DNA of 64,000 bases from Arthrobacter sp. U41 (GCF_001750145.1 NZ_CP015732.1:3720001-3784000), one strand, 5' to 3'; shown: positions 10,850 to 20,390, counted from the first letter of the stretch. A program made the numbers and translations. Notes: generated from the letters alone by a model not told the origin.

Positions 10850-12537
10850 ACGCAGCGTCCGGGGTTGGCCTCACACCACGCGTTGTATCTGGCGACGTAG
10901 GTGTTGTGCTCCGCCAGCGTCTTGGAGAACAGGGTTTCCTTGGTGTCCAGGTTGATCGTCACCCAGTACAGGTAGTCGTTCGTCTTGGGTTTGGCGGCCG
11001 CGTCGATCGCCGTCTTGCCCGGCGAGCCGATCGGCCCCACCGGCAGGCCCTGGTTGGCGTAGGTGTTGTACGGGTTGGACTTGTCGGCCTTCTGCGCCTC
11101 GTCAATGTGGAAGCTCTTGATGCCGAGCCCGTAGGTCACCGTTGCGTCGGACTGGATCAGCCCGTTCGTCTCGATGTTGTCCGGCTTGAGCCGGTTGTAG
11201 ATGGCACCCGCCACGTCGCCGTACTCCGCCTGGCCGCCTTCGGCCTGGACGATGCTGGCGACGGTGATGACGTCGTACTGTTTCTCGGGATCGGTGACGC
11301 CCTGGGACGTGAGCTCGTCCAGGGTCGTGGTCACAAGCTTCTGCAGCACGTCCTTGGCCGGGGTGCCGAGCGGGAACCGGTGCTCGCCGGGGGCGAGGAA
11401 TCCTTCGAGGTTCTGGGCCCTGGCCGACACACCGAACTGCCCGGGCGAGTCGCTGAGCTCCTTGAGTTGGGCGACCGGAACGCCGGTGCCCTCAGAGATG
11501 GCCTGGAGCGATTCGCCGATCCTGAGCCCGGCGCTCAGGGCGAAGTACATGACCTTGTCCTGGTCCCGGTTCAGCAGTACGGCCACGGCGTCGGAATTCT
11601 TCATTTCAGTGCGCATGGTGAAATCACCGGGGGCCAGCGCACCGCCGGAGGCCAGGAACTCCCGGAGGAAGGTGTCCGCGTTCGCGACCACCTTCTTTTC
11701 CTGCAGTTCGGTTGCCACCGACTTCGGCCCGGAGCCCGGCGGCACGGTGATAAGGACCTCACCGGTTCCGGGGCCGGGGAAGTCGGCCAGCGTGTCGCCG
11801 CCGAGGAGGGGTTTAAGGAACTGCGCGCCGACGGAGACCGCCACCACGAAGACCAACAGGGTCAGCAACAGCGCAAAGAAGCGGCGCCGGCGGCGGACCT
11901 TCTTGGACGGGCCCTTCGTCGTGCGGATGGCTGAACCTCCGGCCAGGACAACCTGGCCGTCTTCCTCGTGGTGGTATTCGTCCGGGCGGGCATCCGCATC
12001 GGCGTAAACGTAGCGTGCTTCCCCGGAGGGGTGGACGGCGTGGCCGTCGTGAATCTCAGAGTCATGGCGGGGTTCGTAGCCGGGGACAAAGTCGGCGGCA
12101 TCCGGGGCTGCGTCCTCCCGGGCCACCTCCCCCGGGTACTCGTGCAGGGGCTCGTCGTAAACGGGCTCGTGGTGCAGGGGCTCGTTGTGAGCCTGCTCGA
12201 CAGGGACGGGCTCGTTGTGCACCGCCTCGTCGTGCACGGGCTGTTCGTGCAGGGGCTCGTCGTGCACGGGCGCCTGGGTGGCGCGCTCCGGCACAGGTTC
12301 CTCATGGGCTTGTTCATGGTGCACGGTCGGGGCCGACGCGGGCGGCTCAGGCGTGCCGGCGGGCTTAACCGGCGCTGCCGGGGTCTCCTCGCCGGTTTCG
12401 AAGGCCTGCGGCGGGATGGCGTCGTGTTCCTGGGTCCGCTGGATTTGCTCCCGGGCCCTGATCTCTTTACGCGTCAGCGAACGGCTGAGGCCGCCGAAAG
12501 CGTCACCGGAGGCGTCGTCACTGTTGACCGGGCTCAC
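10846..12537 (-). CDS. mltG: Endolytic murein transglycosylase MltG with repetitive cytoplasmic N-terminus
   Basis: MltG cleaves nascent glycan strands and is thought to terminate peptidoglycan elongation. The C-terminal YceG domain carries the catalytic Glu in VASIVQAEGG followed by YGDVAGAIYNRL, and NTYANQGLPVGPIGSPG. One transmembrane helix lies at about 219-240 after KKVRRRRR, giving a cytoplasmic N-terminus and extracytoplasmic enzyme. Residues ~72-135 are an unusual run of five-residue repeats of the form H-[DEN]-E-[PA]-[VL]. Total length 563, far above the ~340-400 usual, because of this region. GTG start at 12537 with GGAAGG five bases upstream; it overlaps the ruvX end by 20 bases. 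Confidence 0.94.
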   Translation of the reverse strand: MSPVNSDDASGDAFGGLSRSLTRKEIRAREQIQRTQEHDAIPPQAFETGEETPAAPVKPAGTPEPPASAPTVHHEQAHEEPVPERATQAPVHDEPLHEQPVHDEAVHNEPVPVEQAHNEPLHHEPVYDEPLHEYPGEVAREDAAPDAADFVPGYEPRHDSEIHDGHAVHPSGEARYVYADADARPDEYHHEEDGQVVLAGGSAIRTTKGPSKKVRRRRRFFALLLTLLVFVVAVSVGAQFLKPLLGGDTLADFPGPGTGEVLITVPPGSGPKSVATELQEKKVVANADTFLREFLASGGALAPGDFTMRTEMKNSDAVAVLLNRDQDKVMYFALSAGLRIGESLQAISEGTGVPVAQLKELSDSPGQFGVSARAQNLEGFLAPGEHRFPLGTPAKDVLQKLVTTTLDELTSQGVTDPEKQYDVITVASIVQAEGGQAEYGDVAGAIYNRLKPDNIETNGLIQSDATVTYGLGIKSFHIDEAQKADKSNPYNTYANQGLPVGPIGSPGKTAIDAAAKPKTNDYLYWVTINLDTKETLFSKTLAEHNTYVARYNAWCEANPGRCV

Positions 12538-13132
12538 TGTAGCCTTCCATTTTGGGCAGAATGCGTTGTGCAGAATGTGTGTCTAGCGCCGGACGGGCTT
12601 GAGCGCCATCCGCGCTTGGCCCCGGTGCGGACTCCGCGTACACGCGGCTTCCGACCTCCGTCCCCCTGGCCTTTTGCATATCGATTGCATGTTGCAGGAT
12701 ACCTGCGGCCGCAACCTGATCAACAACCTTACGGTGATTTCGGCTGCTCATGCCAGCCTCGTGCAGGTTCCGGTGGGCGGTAACGGTGCTCAGCCGCTCA
12801 TCGACCAGCCGTACCGGTACCTCGCAACCGCACTCCCACAGTTTACCCGCCAGTAGCTTTGCGTAGTCTGTGGCCATCCGGGCCGAGGCATGTTCCTCGC
12901 CCTTCATTGTCCGCGGCAGGCCCACAAAGATCTCGACCACGCCGAGTTCCAGGGCCAGAGCCGCAAGGATCCGAACGTCGGTGTCCTTCTTGGCGTTCCG
13001 CTCCAGGGTGCGCAAGGGTGTGGCCAGGATACCGTCACGGTCGCAGACCGCCACACCGACCCTGACGGTGCCCACGTCCACCCCGAGTTTCACGCCCTTG
13101 GGGTAGACGCCGGGCACGGCAGCTTCGTTCAT
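12518..13132 (-). CDS. ruvX: RuvX/YqgF-type Holliday-junction resolvase / pre-16S rRNA nuclease
   Basis: RNase H-fold nuclease; YqgF in E. coli matures the 5' end of 16S rRNA. 204 residues from MNEAAVPGV. Motifs: first acidic residue in LGVDVGTVRVGVAVCD, ILATPLRTLERN, the Glu in VEIFVGLPRTMKG, and VRLVDERLSTVTA; the last conserved Asp is in HRKVVDQVAAAGILQ. A ~45-residue tail after the fold is unconserved and overlaps mltG. The open frame reaches 13345, but that extension lies inside alaS; ATG 13132 starts ten bases after the alaS stop. Confidence 0.93.
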   Translation of the reverse strand: MNEAAVPGVYPKGVKLGVDVGTVRVGVAVCDRDGILATPLRTLERNAKKDTDVRILAALALELGVVEIFVGLPRTMKGEEHASARMATDYAKLLAGKLWECGCEVPVRLVDERLSTVTAHRNLHEAGMSSRNHRKVVDQVAAAGILQHAIDMQKARGTEVGSRVYAESAPGPSADGAQARPALDTHSAQRILPKMEGYSEPGQQ

Positions 13133-13142
13133 GTCTCGTCCG

Positions 13143-15821
13143 TTATCGCCGGGTGATGGCGTCCACGACGGCTGCGAGGGCCGCGCCGACCTTGCCGGCG
13201 TCCGTGCCGCCGCCCTGGGCAACATCATCCTTGCCGCCACCGCCGCCGCCGAGGATTCCGGCGGCGAGGCGCACGAGGGCGCCGGCCTTGACGCCGGCTG
13301 CGCGGGCGGCCTCGTTAGTGGCGACCAGGATGACCGGGCGGTCATTGCTCACACCGGCGACCGCAACGGCAGCCGGCTCGGAGCCGAGGCGGGTCCGCAG
13401 GTCCAGAGCCAGGCCGCGGAGGTCGTCCGCGCCGCTGACCTGGCCCGCGTCGTGGGCGATAACCTTGACGCCGGCGGCGTCCCGGGCGGTGCCGACCAGC
13501 TGCGCGGCTGCCGCCGTGAACTGCTCCTTGCGGAGGCGCTCGAGCTCCTTCTCCGCAGTCTTGAGCTTGGTCAGGGTGGTGGCGATCCGGTCCGTGAGCA
13601 GGCCGGAGGGAACCTTGAGCATCTCGGTGAGTTCGGTGACGAGGGCGCGTTCGGCAGCGAGATGCCGGAAGGCATCCATGCCGACGAAGGCCTCAACGCG
13701 GCGGTTTCCCGATCCGACGGACTGTTCCCCGAGCAGCGACAGGCTGCCGATCAGCGAGGTGTTCTCGACGTGGGTGCCGCCGCAGAGTTCGCGGGACCAG
13801 GCGCCGTCGATCTCCACCACGCGGACCTCGTTGCCGTAGTTCTCGCCGAAGAGTGCCATGGCGCCCAGCGCCTTGGCCTCGGCGAGTCCCATGATCTTGG
13901 TCTCCACCCGGTAGTTGTTGCGGATGGCGATGTTGGAGACTTCCTCGATTTCAGAGCGGGTGGCCGGGCTCAGTCCTTCACCCCAGGCGAAGTCGAACCG
14001 CAGGTAGCCGGCCTTGTTGAAGGAGCCGCGCTGCAGCGCTTCCGGGCCCAGGATCTGGTGCAGGGCCGCGTGCACGATGTGCGTGCCGGTGTGGGCCTGC
14101 TCTGCGGCGTGCCGCCGTTCCCGGTCCACCGCCGCCTGGACGAGGGAGTCGGCACCGATTTCGCCCTCGCGGACGATTGCCTTGTGCACGCTCAGGCCCT
14201 TGATGGGGCGCTGGACGTCGAGGACCTCGACGACGAAGCCGTCGCCCGTGATCAGCCCGGTGTCGGCAGCCTGGCCGCCGGCCTCGGCATAGAACGGGGT
14301 CTCGGCCAGGACGAGTTCAATCTCGTCGCCCGTGGCGGCCTGGGAAACCTTGCGGCCGCCGGCGAGGATGCCGCGCACCTTGGACTCGCCGGTGAGTTCG
14401 GTGTAGCCGGTGAATACGGTTTCCCCGGCGGAGAGCAGCTCCTGGAAGGCGCTGAGGTCCGCGTGGGACCCCTTCTTGCCCTTGGCGTCGGCCTGCGCGC
14501 GCTGGCGCTGTTCCAGCATGAGCTTGCGGAACTCGGGCTCGTCGACCTTCAGCCCGGCCTCTTCGGCCATTTCGAGCGTGAGGTCGATCGGGAAGCCGTA
14601 GGTGTCGTGGAGGGCGAAGGCGTCGGCGCCGGAAAGCGGCCGGCCGGCGGCCTGGGACTCCTTGACGGCGTCCTCAAGGCGTGCCGTGCCGGACGCGATG
14701 GTGCGCAGGAACGCTTTCTCTTCGGCGTAGGCGATCCGGCTGATCCGGTCGAAGTCCGTCTCCACGATCGGGTACACACCCTTCATGGCGTCCCGGGAAG
14801 CCGGCAGCAGGTCCGGCAGGCAGGCCCTCTCGACCCCGAGCAGGCGCATCGAGCGCACGGCGCGGCGGATCAGGCGGCGCAGCACGTAGCCGCGGCCCTC
14901 GTTGGAGGGGGTGACGCCGTCGGCGATCAGCATGAGGGAGGAGCGGATGTGGTCGGCGACGACGCGCATCCTGACGTCGTCGGTGTGGTGCGGGTCCTGC
15001 GCGGATTCGGCGGAGGTGTACTCGCGGCCGGACAGGGCGGCGGCCTTGTCGATGACGGGGCGGACCTGGTCCGTCTCGTACATGTTTTCGACGCCCTGCA
15101 GGATCATCGCGAGGCGTTCCATGCCGAGGCCGGTGTCGATATTCTTCTTGGGGAGTTCACCGGTGATGTCGAAGTCGACCTTGGAGCGCACATTGTCGAT
15201 CTGGTACTGCATGAACACGAGGTTCCAGATTTCCACGTAACGGTTCTCATCGGCGATCGGACCGCCCTCGACGCCGTAGGCCGGGCCGCGGTCGTAGTAG
15301 ATCTCGGAGCAGGGCCCGGCGGGGCCGGGCTGGCCGGTGGACCAGTAGTTGTCCGCCTTGCCCATCCGCTGAATCCGCTCGGCGGGCATGCCGGTGTTCT
15401 TGAGCCAGAGCTGCTCCGCCTCGTCGTCCTCTTCGTAGACGGTGACCCAGAGGTTCTCGGGCGGCAGCCCGTAGCCGCCGTCTTCAACGCTCTTGGTGAG
15501 CAGTTCCCAGGCGAACTTGATGGCGTCTTCCTTGAAGTAGTCGCCGAAGGAGAAGTTGCCGCACATCTGGAAGAAGGTGCCGTGGCGGGCCGTCTTGCCG
15601 ACTTCCTCTATGTCGCCGGTCCGGATGCACTTCTGCACGCTGGTGGCGCGCTTGTAGGGCGCTTCCTCACGGGCCGTCAGGTAAGGGATAAATGGGACCA
15701 TGCCGGCCACAGTGAACAGCAGGGACGGATCGCTGGAGACCAGCGAGGCGGAGGGAACCGCCGTGTGGCCCTTGCTGACAAAAAAGTCGATCCAGCGCTT
15801 GGTGATCTCCTGCGACTTCAT
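13143..15821 (-). CDS. alaS: Alanyl-tRNA synthetase
   Basis: 892 residues, full length. The class II catalytic core begins at TKRWIDFFVSKGHTAVPSASL; motif 2 region ATSVQKCIRTGDIEEVGKT; motif 3 around GLGMERLAMILQG. The editing domain has HTGTHIVHAAL and CGGTHVENT, the four zinc/editing ligands; the first motif is HTGTH rather than the commoner HTATH. A C-Ala domain ends with GGGGKDDVAQGGGTDAGK. It heads the run to ruvX-mltG-aroECKB; the preceding ~130 bp hold its promoter and leader, in which I see no T-box. Confidence 0.98.
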   Translation of the reverse strand: MKSQEITKRWIDFFVSKGHTAVPSASLVSSDPSLLFTVAGMVPFIPYLTAREEAPYKRATSVQKCIRTGDIEEVGKTARHGTFFQMCGNFSFGDYFKEDAIKFAWELLTKSVEDGGYGLPPENLWVTVYEEDDEAEQLWLKNTGMPAERIQRMGKADNYWSTGQPGPAGPCSEIYYDRGPAYGVEGGPIADENRYVEIWNLVFMQYQIDNVRSKVDFDITGELPKKNIDTGLGMERLAMILQGVENMYETDQVRPVIDKAAALSGREYTSAESAQDPHHTDDVRMRVVADHIRSSLMLIADGVTPSNEGRGYVLRRLIRRAVRSMRLLGVERACLPDLLPASRDAMKGVYPIVETDFDRISRIAYAEEKAFLRTIASGTARLEDAVKESQAAGRPLSGADAFALHDTYGFPIDLTLEMAEEAGLKVDEPEFRKLMLEQRQRAQADAKGKKGSHADLSAFQELLSAGETVFTGYTELTGESKVRGILAGGRKVSQAATGDEIELVLAETPFYAEAGGQAADTGLITGDGFVVEVLDVQRPIKGLSVHKAIVREGEIGADSLVQAAVDRERRHAAEQAHTGTHIVHAALHQILGPEALQRGSFNKAGYLRFDFAWGEGLSPATRSEIEEVSNIAIRNNYRVETKIMGLAEAKALGAMALFGENYGNEVRVVEIDGAWSRELCGGTHVENTSLIGSLSLLGEQSVGSGNRRVEAFVGMDAFRHLAAERALVTELTEMLKVPSGLLTDRIATTLTKLKTAEKELERLRKEQFTAAAAQLVGTARDAAGVKVIAHDAGQVSGADDLRGLALDLRTRLGSEPAAVAVAGVSNDRPVILVATNEAARAAGVKAGALVRLAAGILGGGGGGKDDVAQGGGTDAGKVGAALAAVVDAITRR

Positions 15822-15955
15822 GAGCTGATTACATACCCTTCAATATTCACTGCGTTTGTGGTTCGCGCGCGTGCTCCGCGGAACGGTCTGGTCCCGGCCT
15901 TGGGCCGTGCCGGCGGCCCCTTAACGGGTGCCGCCCAATTCTCATTCTCTCGCGG

Positions 15956-16222
15956 CTAGCGCCGGACTGCATCCCGGCCCATGGGGCCCTTGGCGATGGT
16001 CTGCTCCAGGCCTGCATCAATGCCCAGGGCACTTCGGAGTTCGGTCTCCCGCTCGGTCATGCCCTCCCGGACGGCGTCGGCGAAGTCGTACAGACCGTCG
16101 GCGAGCCGGCCGACCGCACGGTTAAGGCCCTCGGGGCCCAGGTTGGACTGCGCTTCGGTGATCTTGCGGAACGCGATGACGCCGATGGCGACGCCGATTC
16201 CCATCCAGATGATTCTGTTCAT
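15956..16222 (-). CDS. Small membrane-anchored protein, DUF6167-like
   Basis: 88 residues with an N-terminal hydrophobic segment (about 4-19) and a soluble helical remainder (GLNRAVGRLADGLYDFADAVREGM). Actinobacteria often carry such a DUF6167 protein next to a DUF948 protein and upstream of alaS, as here. The role is unknown; the pair suggests a small envelope complex. The spacing to the DUF948 gene is 20 bases, so they are likely co-transcribed. Confidence 0.75.
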   Translation of the reverse strand: MNRIIWMGIGVAIGVIAFRKITEAQSNLGPEGLNRAVGRLADGLYDFADAVREGMTERETELRSALGIDAGLEQTIAKGPMGRDAVRR

Positions 16223-16242
16223 GTCAGGTTCTCCAGCTGGGA

Positions 16243-16617
16243 TTAGCGGCTGCGGCGGCCGGTGGCGGGCTTTTTGCGGGCAGAAAAGGCAGCTCGCACG
16301 CCGTAGCTGAAGGAGGCGACCTTGATCAGCGGCGAACCCACGGTGGCGGCCACGAGCGAGGACAGTGCCGAGATGTTGGCTGACGCGTCGGAGACGTTGT
16401 TCGCGATCCCGTCGACCTTCTTCAGCTGCTCATTGGTGGTCGAGACGGTGGCGGTGACTTCGTCCATGAGCGGGGTGGCACCGTCGCTGATCGAACGGAT
16501 GGAGGTCCGCACTTCGTCGAACACTCCTCCGAGCTTCAGAATCGGTACCGCCAGCAGCAGGACGAGCAGTGCAAACACTCCGGCCGCGATCAGGCCGGCA
16601 ATATCGCCACCAGTCAT
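16243..16617 (-). CDS. DUF948-family membrane protein
   Basis: 124 residues: an N-terminal transmembrane helix (about 7-27) followed by a predicted coiled coil (FDEVRTSIRSISDGATPLMDEVTATVS continuing through NEQLKKVDGIANNVSDASANI) and a basic tail. This matches the DUF948 type of methyl-accepting-protein-like helical tail without a signalling domain. A Shine-Dalgarno-like AAGGAGAT precedes the ATG. It lies upstream of the DUF6167-like gene and is separated from rpsD by a terminator. Confidence 0.78.
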   Translation of the reverse strand: MTGGDIAGLIAAGVFALLVLLLAVPILKLGGVFDEVRTSIRSISDGATPLMDEVTATVSTTNEQLKKVDGIANNVSDASANISALSSLVAATVGSPLIKVASFSYGVRAAFSARKKPATGRRSR

Positions 16618-16707
16618 AGTCGTTCATCTCCTTGTTGCGTAGTGTCCCTGCGTGCGTCCCCGGCTTAAACAGCCGGCAACCGCAGAACTCCCCCAAGTAC
16701 CTTACAT

Positions 16708-16745
16708 ACAAAGAAGCCCGCGGCGCTTGCCACGGGCTTCTTTGT
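16708..16745. terminator. rpsD terminator
   Basis: Perfect 13-bp arms ACAAAGAAGCCCG and CGGGCTTCTTTGT around a 12-base loop, 18 bases after the rpsD stop. Symmetric A/T ends let it act in both directions. Confidence 0.88.
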
Positions 16746-16762
16746 AAGGTGTCGCGTTGGAT

Positions 16763-17389
16763 CTAGCGTGCGTAGAATTCCACAACGAGCTGCTCTTCGC
16801 AGGTCACGGGGACCTCGGAGCGCTTGGGGCGACGGACCAGGCGGGCCTGCAGGGCGTCAAGCTTGACGTCCAGGTAGGCCGGAACCATCGGCAGGACGTC
16901 GCGGTGGGCGCCGGCTGCTGCAACCTGGAACGGAGGCATGGACTCACTGCGGCTGTGTACGTGGACCAGCTGGCCCTCAGCGACGCGGAAAGACGGGCGG
17001 TCAACGCGGATGCCGTCGACCAGGATGTGGCGGTGGACAACCAGCTGGCGGGCCTGGGCGATGGTGCGGGCGAAGCCTGCACGCAGCACGAGGGCGTCGA
17101 GACGCATCTCGAGCAGTTCGATCAGGTTTTCACCGGTCAGGCCCTTGGTGCGGCGTGCTTCTTCGAAGGCACGGGTCATCTGGGCTTCGCGGATGCCGTA
17201 CTGGGCGCGCAGACGCTGCTTTTCGCGCAGACGTACGGCGTAGTCGGAGTCCTGCTTCTTGCGGGCACGGCCATGCTCACCGGGGCCGTACGGACGGCGC
17301 TCCATGTACTTGGCGGCCTTGGGGGTCAGAGCGATGCCGAGTGCACGCGAAAGGCGTGCGGTCCGGCGAGCACGAGTGTTGTTAGCCAC
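16763..17389 (-). CDS. rpsD: 30S ribosomal protein S4
   Basis: 208 residues, normal S4 length. Primary 16S rRNA binder that nucleates the 30S body. Begins MANNTRARRTARLSRALGI with the conserved YMERRPYGPGEHGRARKK; the S4 RNA-binding domain (RLDALVLRAGFARTIAQARQLV) is at about 95-160. It stands alone rather than in the alpha operon, as in many actinobacteria. No zinc-binding Cys cluster is seen, so it is the C-minus form. The 195-bp upstream gap should contain its promoter. Confidence 0.98.
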   Translation of the reverse strand: MANNTRARRTARLSRALGIALTPKAAKYMERRPYGPGEHGRARKKQDSDYAVRLREKQRLRAQYGIREAQMTRAFEEARRTKGLTGENLIELLEMRLDALVLRAGFARTIAQARQLVVHRHILVDGIRVDRPSFRVAEGQLVHVHSRSESMPPFQVAAAGAHRDVLPMVPAYLDVKLDALQARLVRRPKRSEVPVTCEEQLVVEFYAR

Positions 17390-17584
17390 TTGTGTCCTTC
17401 CAATATCTGCGGTGTGTGTGTGTTACTGGCCTCCACGATGGAGAGCATCGGCCAACCGCTGCCTTTTGCTACTGGGCACAGGGCAAACCCATCTCAACAG
17501 CATAAAATGCCGAAATAAGGTGGATTGTGCGTCCGCGCCTTGCCAGACAACGAACAACCTTACCACGTTGGCACCGGCGGACGG

Positions 17585-17983
17585 TCAGGTCCGGACGTGC
17601 AGACCCCGGCCACTGCGCCGTCCGAACGATGCCGCACCGAGGAATTCCACCGCCACGAACGGCGCCGGCCCCGCTACCCATTCATCGTGGCCGGGCGGAA
17701 TCGCGTAGGTATCGTTGGCGCGGATCGTCAAGCGCAGCCCTTCGGAGGATTCCACTTCCATCATCCCCGAGATGCAGAACCCCAGATGGTGATGTTCGCA
17801 GCGTTCGGTCCGCTCGAAAGGTTTGATGGACTCGGACCACCGCCAGCCCGGGCCCAGGATCAGCCGGGCCACCGAGTAGTCGTCCACGGTGACCAGATCG
17901 AATTCGGCGTTCTCCGGGCATCGTCTTTTGTCCGGTACATCAAAGGACTTGACCGACAAGGCTGTGACGAAATTTACCGGCAT
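17585..17983 (-). CDS. Cupin-domain protein
   Basis: 132 residues from MPVNFVTALSVKSFD. A single cupin barrel is indicated by the first motif around ERCEHHHLGFCISGMMEVE (metal-ligand His cluster) and the second around DTYAIPPGHDEWV. The C-terminus ends FGRRSGRGLHVRT. The open frame extends to 18271, but only the last part is conserved in style, and the internal ATG at 17983 is the first sensible start. Cupins of this type are small-molecule binders or dioxygenase/isomerase relatives; no substrate can be assigned. Confidence 0.7.
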   Translation of the reverse strand: MPVNFVTALSVKSFDVPDKRRCPENAEFDLVTVDDYSVARLILGPGWRWSESIKPFERTERCEHHHLGFCISGMMEVESSEGLRLTIRANDTYAIPPGHDEWVAGPAPFVAVEFLGAASFGRRSGRGLHVRT

Positions 17984-18209
17984 GGGAACACGACCTAGGA
18001 ACTTGGGCGAAGGAGACCGGCGTGGTGCCGGGCTACTGAGGTGCCGGCCGCCAACCTGAGGTCCGGAAAGCGTGGAGCCGGCACTGTGTGCCGCTTTGCC
18101 GTGTGTCAAGGCACGGTCCAAGCACGCACGTTCAGCAGGTCCTTGCTGACTTAAGTCCACGTTAGACCCCACGGACCGGAAGTCAACGGGCACTTTTCTG
18201 CCCCTCCGG

Positions 18210-19670
18210 TCACTTGCCGCGGATGATCCTGCGCAGCCGTTCCAGCCGGGTGGAGATGTCCCGTTCGGCACCGTTGGCCGTCGGCTCGTAGTAGTTCCGG
18301 CCCACCAGATCGTCCGGCGGATACTGCTGGGTGGCCACCGAGTGCGGCGCGTCGTGGGCGTATTTGTAGCCCTGCCCGTGGCCCAGCTGTTTGGATCCCG
18401 GGTAGTGGGCGTCGCGAAGGTGGGCGGGGATGCCGTTGCCGAGTCCGGCGCGGACGTCCGCGATCGCTTGGTGGATCCCCATATATGCAGCGTTGGATTT
18501 GGGCGCGGTGGCGAGGTGGACCACGGCCTGCGCCAGAATGATCCGACCCTCGGGCATGCCGATCAGCTGCACTGCCTGGGCGGCGGCGACGGCGGTCTGC
18601 AGCGCCGTCGGGTCCGCCATGCCGACGTCCTCTGCGGCGGAGATAACGATGCGCCGGGCCACGAACCGCGGGTCCTCCCCCGCTTCGAGCATCCGGGCGA
18701 GGTAATGCAGGGCGGCGTCCACGTCGGAACCCCGGATGGACTTGATGAAGGCACTGGCGACATCATAGTGCTGGTCGCCGGCGCGGTCGTAGCGCACCGC
18801 GGCGACGTCCAGGGCCCGTTCCGTGTGCTTGAGTTCGATCCTCACCGGTGCGTCCTCAGCCCCCGGGGCGGCTGCGGCGGCTTCAACTGCGCCGGCTTCA
18901 ACTGCGCCGGTATTATCCGCGTCACCGAACGCGACGCCCGCGGCCGCCTCCAGCGCGGTGAGCGCCCGGCGGGCGTCCCCGCCGGAGAGCCGGACCAGGT
19001 GCGCCAGGGCTTCGGCGCTGAGGTCCACCTTGCCGCCGAATCCGCGGTGATCGGCCGCGGCCCGCAGCAGCAGCCCCTCGACGTCGGCGTCGGTCAGCGG
19101 TTTGAGGGTCAGCAGCAGGGACCGCGAGAGCAGCGGCGAGACGACGGAGAAAGAGGGATTTTCGGTGGTCGCAGCGACCAGGACCACCCAGCGGTTCTCG
19201 ACGCCGGGCAGCAGGGCGTCCTGCTGGGCCTTGTTGAAGCGGTGGATCTCGTCCAGGAACAGCACGGTGGTTGTCTTGAAGAGATCCCGGGCGGTGAGGG
19301 CTTCCTCCATGACCCGGCGGACGTCCTTGACGCCGGCGGTAATGGCGGAGAGCTCCACGAACTTCCGGCCGGGGCCCTTCGCGATGACGTGCGCGAGCGT
19401 GGTCTTGCCGGTGCCGGGAGGCCCCCACAGAATCAGCGAACTGGGACCCGCGGGGCCGGTGGCGTCCGTGCCGGCGGCGAGCTGGCGCAGCGGCGAACCC
19501 TGTCCGAGGAGGTGCTGCTGGCCCACCACGTCATCGAGGGTCCGCGGCCGCATCCTGACTGCAAGCGGGCTGCGCGGCGAGGCGGCGCGGCGTTCCCCTG
19601 ACTCTTCGGCGTCGCCGTCATCCTCGATAGCGCCGCCGCTGTCCCGTCCTGCGCCAAAGAGATCATCCAC
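18210..19670 (-). CDS. rarA: Replication-associated recombination protein A (RarA/MgsA)
   Basis: AAA+ clamp-loader-like ATPase acting at stalled forks. 486 residues: Walker [10 protein letters not shown] (83-91), Walker [14 protein letters not shown], sensor 1 AATTENPSF, then the helical MgsA C-terminal domain with [20 protein letters not shown] and the AEDVGMADP motif, and [14 protein letters not shown] at the end. An acidic N-terminal tail (residues 10-28) precedes the core. An Ala/Glu-rich insertion ([19 protein letters not shown]) sits in the middle. It diverges from the VLRF1 gene 60 bp away. Confidence 0.96.
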   Translation of the reverse strand: MDDLFGAGRDSGGAIEDDGDAEESGERRAASPRSPLAVRMRPRTLDDVVGQQHLLGQGSPLRQLAAGTDATGPAGPSSLILWGPPGTGKTTLAHVIAKGPGRKFVELSAITAGVKDVRRVMEEALTARDLFKTTTVLFLDEIHRFNKAQQDALLPGVENRWVVLVAATTENPSFSVVSPLLSRSLLLTLKPLTDADVEGLLLRAAADHRGFGGKVDLSAEALAHLVRLSGGDARRALTALEAAAGVAFGDADNTGAVEAGAVEAAAAAPGAEDAPVRIELKHTERALDVAAVRYDRAGDQHYDVASAFIKSIRGSDVDAALHYLARMLEAGEDPRFVARRIVISAAEDVGMADPTALQTAVAAAQAVQLIGMPEGRIILAQAVVHLATAPKSNAAYMGIHQAIADVRAGLGNGIPAHLRDAHYPGSKQLGHGQGYKYAHDAPHSVATQQYPPDDLVGRNYYEPTANGAERDISTRLERLRRIIRGK

Positions 19671-19730
19671 ATAGATAGGCTACTTCTAGTTCCCGCCCGC
19701 CCCGACACCCCCACAACGGAGATCCGCGCC

Positions 19731-20390
19731 ATGACAACCACCGAAACCCGTGTGGCGTTCGTCTCCGGTGCCCGGCTGCAGGGCTGGGTGGAGCGTTTCG
19801 CCGCGAGCCACGGCGAGCTCGTCGAGGAGGAGCTCGACGGCGGGCTGCAGCTGCGTGCCGCCGACGGGGCCGCGGCCCTGCTTCAGGCGCCGTGGCCGGT
19901 GGACGGGCGTCCCGGGCGCGGCAGCGGCGCCGTGTCCCGGCTCGCGTCCCTGGCATCCCAGCCGCGGCGCATCGGCGCTGTACTGGTCCGCCGGGGCGGC
20001 TACTCGGTGGCCGTGGTCAGCGGCGGCGCTGTCCTCGCGTCCAAGACGGGAACCCGGCATGTCCAGTCCCGGACGGCAGCGGGCGGCTGGTCCCAGCAGC
20101 GTTTTGCCCGGCGGCGGGCGAACCAGGCCGATGCCCTGGTGGAGGCCGTGGCGGACCATGCCGCCCGGATCTTCGCGGATCACCGGATCGAGTACCTGGC
20201 TCCCGGCGGCGACCGGACCCTGGCGGAGCAGGTCCTTGCCGAACCGGCGCTGAAGCAGTTCGCCGCACGGCCGCGGCTGGCGTTCCTGGACGTACCCGAT
20301 CCGCGGGCAGCGGTCCTGAAGAAAGCCGCCGCGGACCTGTGTGCGGTGCGGATCCTGGTGACGGACCCGCCGGCGAACGACAGAAGTTAG
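19731..20390 (+). CDS. Actinobacterial VLRF1 (Vms1-like release factor) peptidyl-tRNA hydrolase
   Basis: 219 residues. The central block SRTAAGGWSQQRFARRRANQ (113-132) carries the Gln-containing loop of VLRF1 domains, related to eukaryotic Vms1/ANKZF1, which release nascent chains from peptidyl-tRNA on stalled 60S subunits. Actinobacterial acVLRF1 proteins share this motif. The preceding segment (RRIGAVLVRRGGYSVAVVSGGAVLASKTG) and the following helices complete an eRF1-domain-2-like fold. ATG 19731 is used; the promoter must lie in the 60-bp gap to rarA. Assignment rests on motif recognition; activity is inferred from the family. Confidence 0.82.
   Translation: MTTTETRVAFVSGARLQGWVERFAASHGELVEEELDGGLQLRAADGAAALLQAPWPVDGRPGRGSGAVSRLASLASQPRRIGAVLVRRGGYSVAVVSGGAVLASKTGTRHVQSRTAAGGWSQQRFARRRANQADALVEAVADHAARIFADHRIEYLAPGGDRTLAEQVLAEPALKQFAARPRLAFLDVPDPRAAVLKKAAADLCAVRILVTDPPANDRS

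Noticed and set aside
12537..13345. Long N-terminal extension of ruvX
   Set aside because: The extension overlaps the alaS 3' end by 200 bases and is low-complexity; conserved sequence starts after ATG 13132.
13131..15959. 942-codon plus-strand open frame opposite alaS
   Set aside because: Mirror frame of a clear alaS; Gly/Ala/Val/Asp-rich composition typical of the antisense of GC-rich coding DNA.
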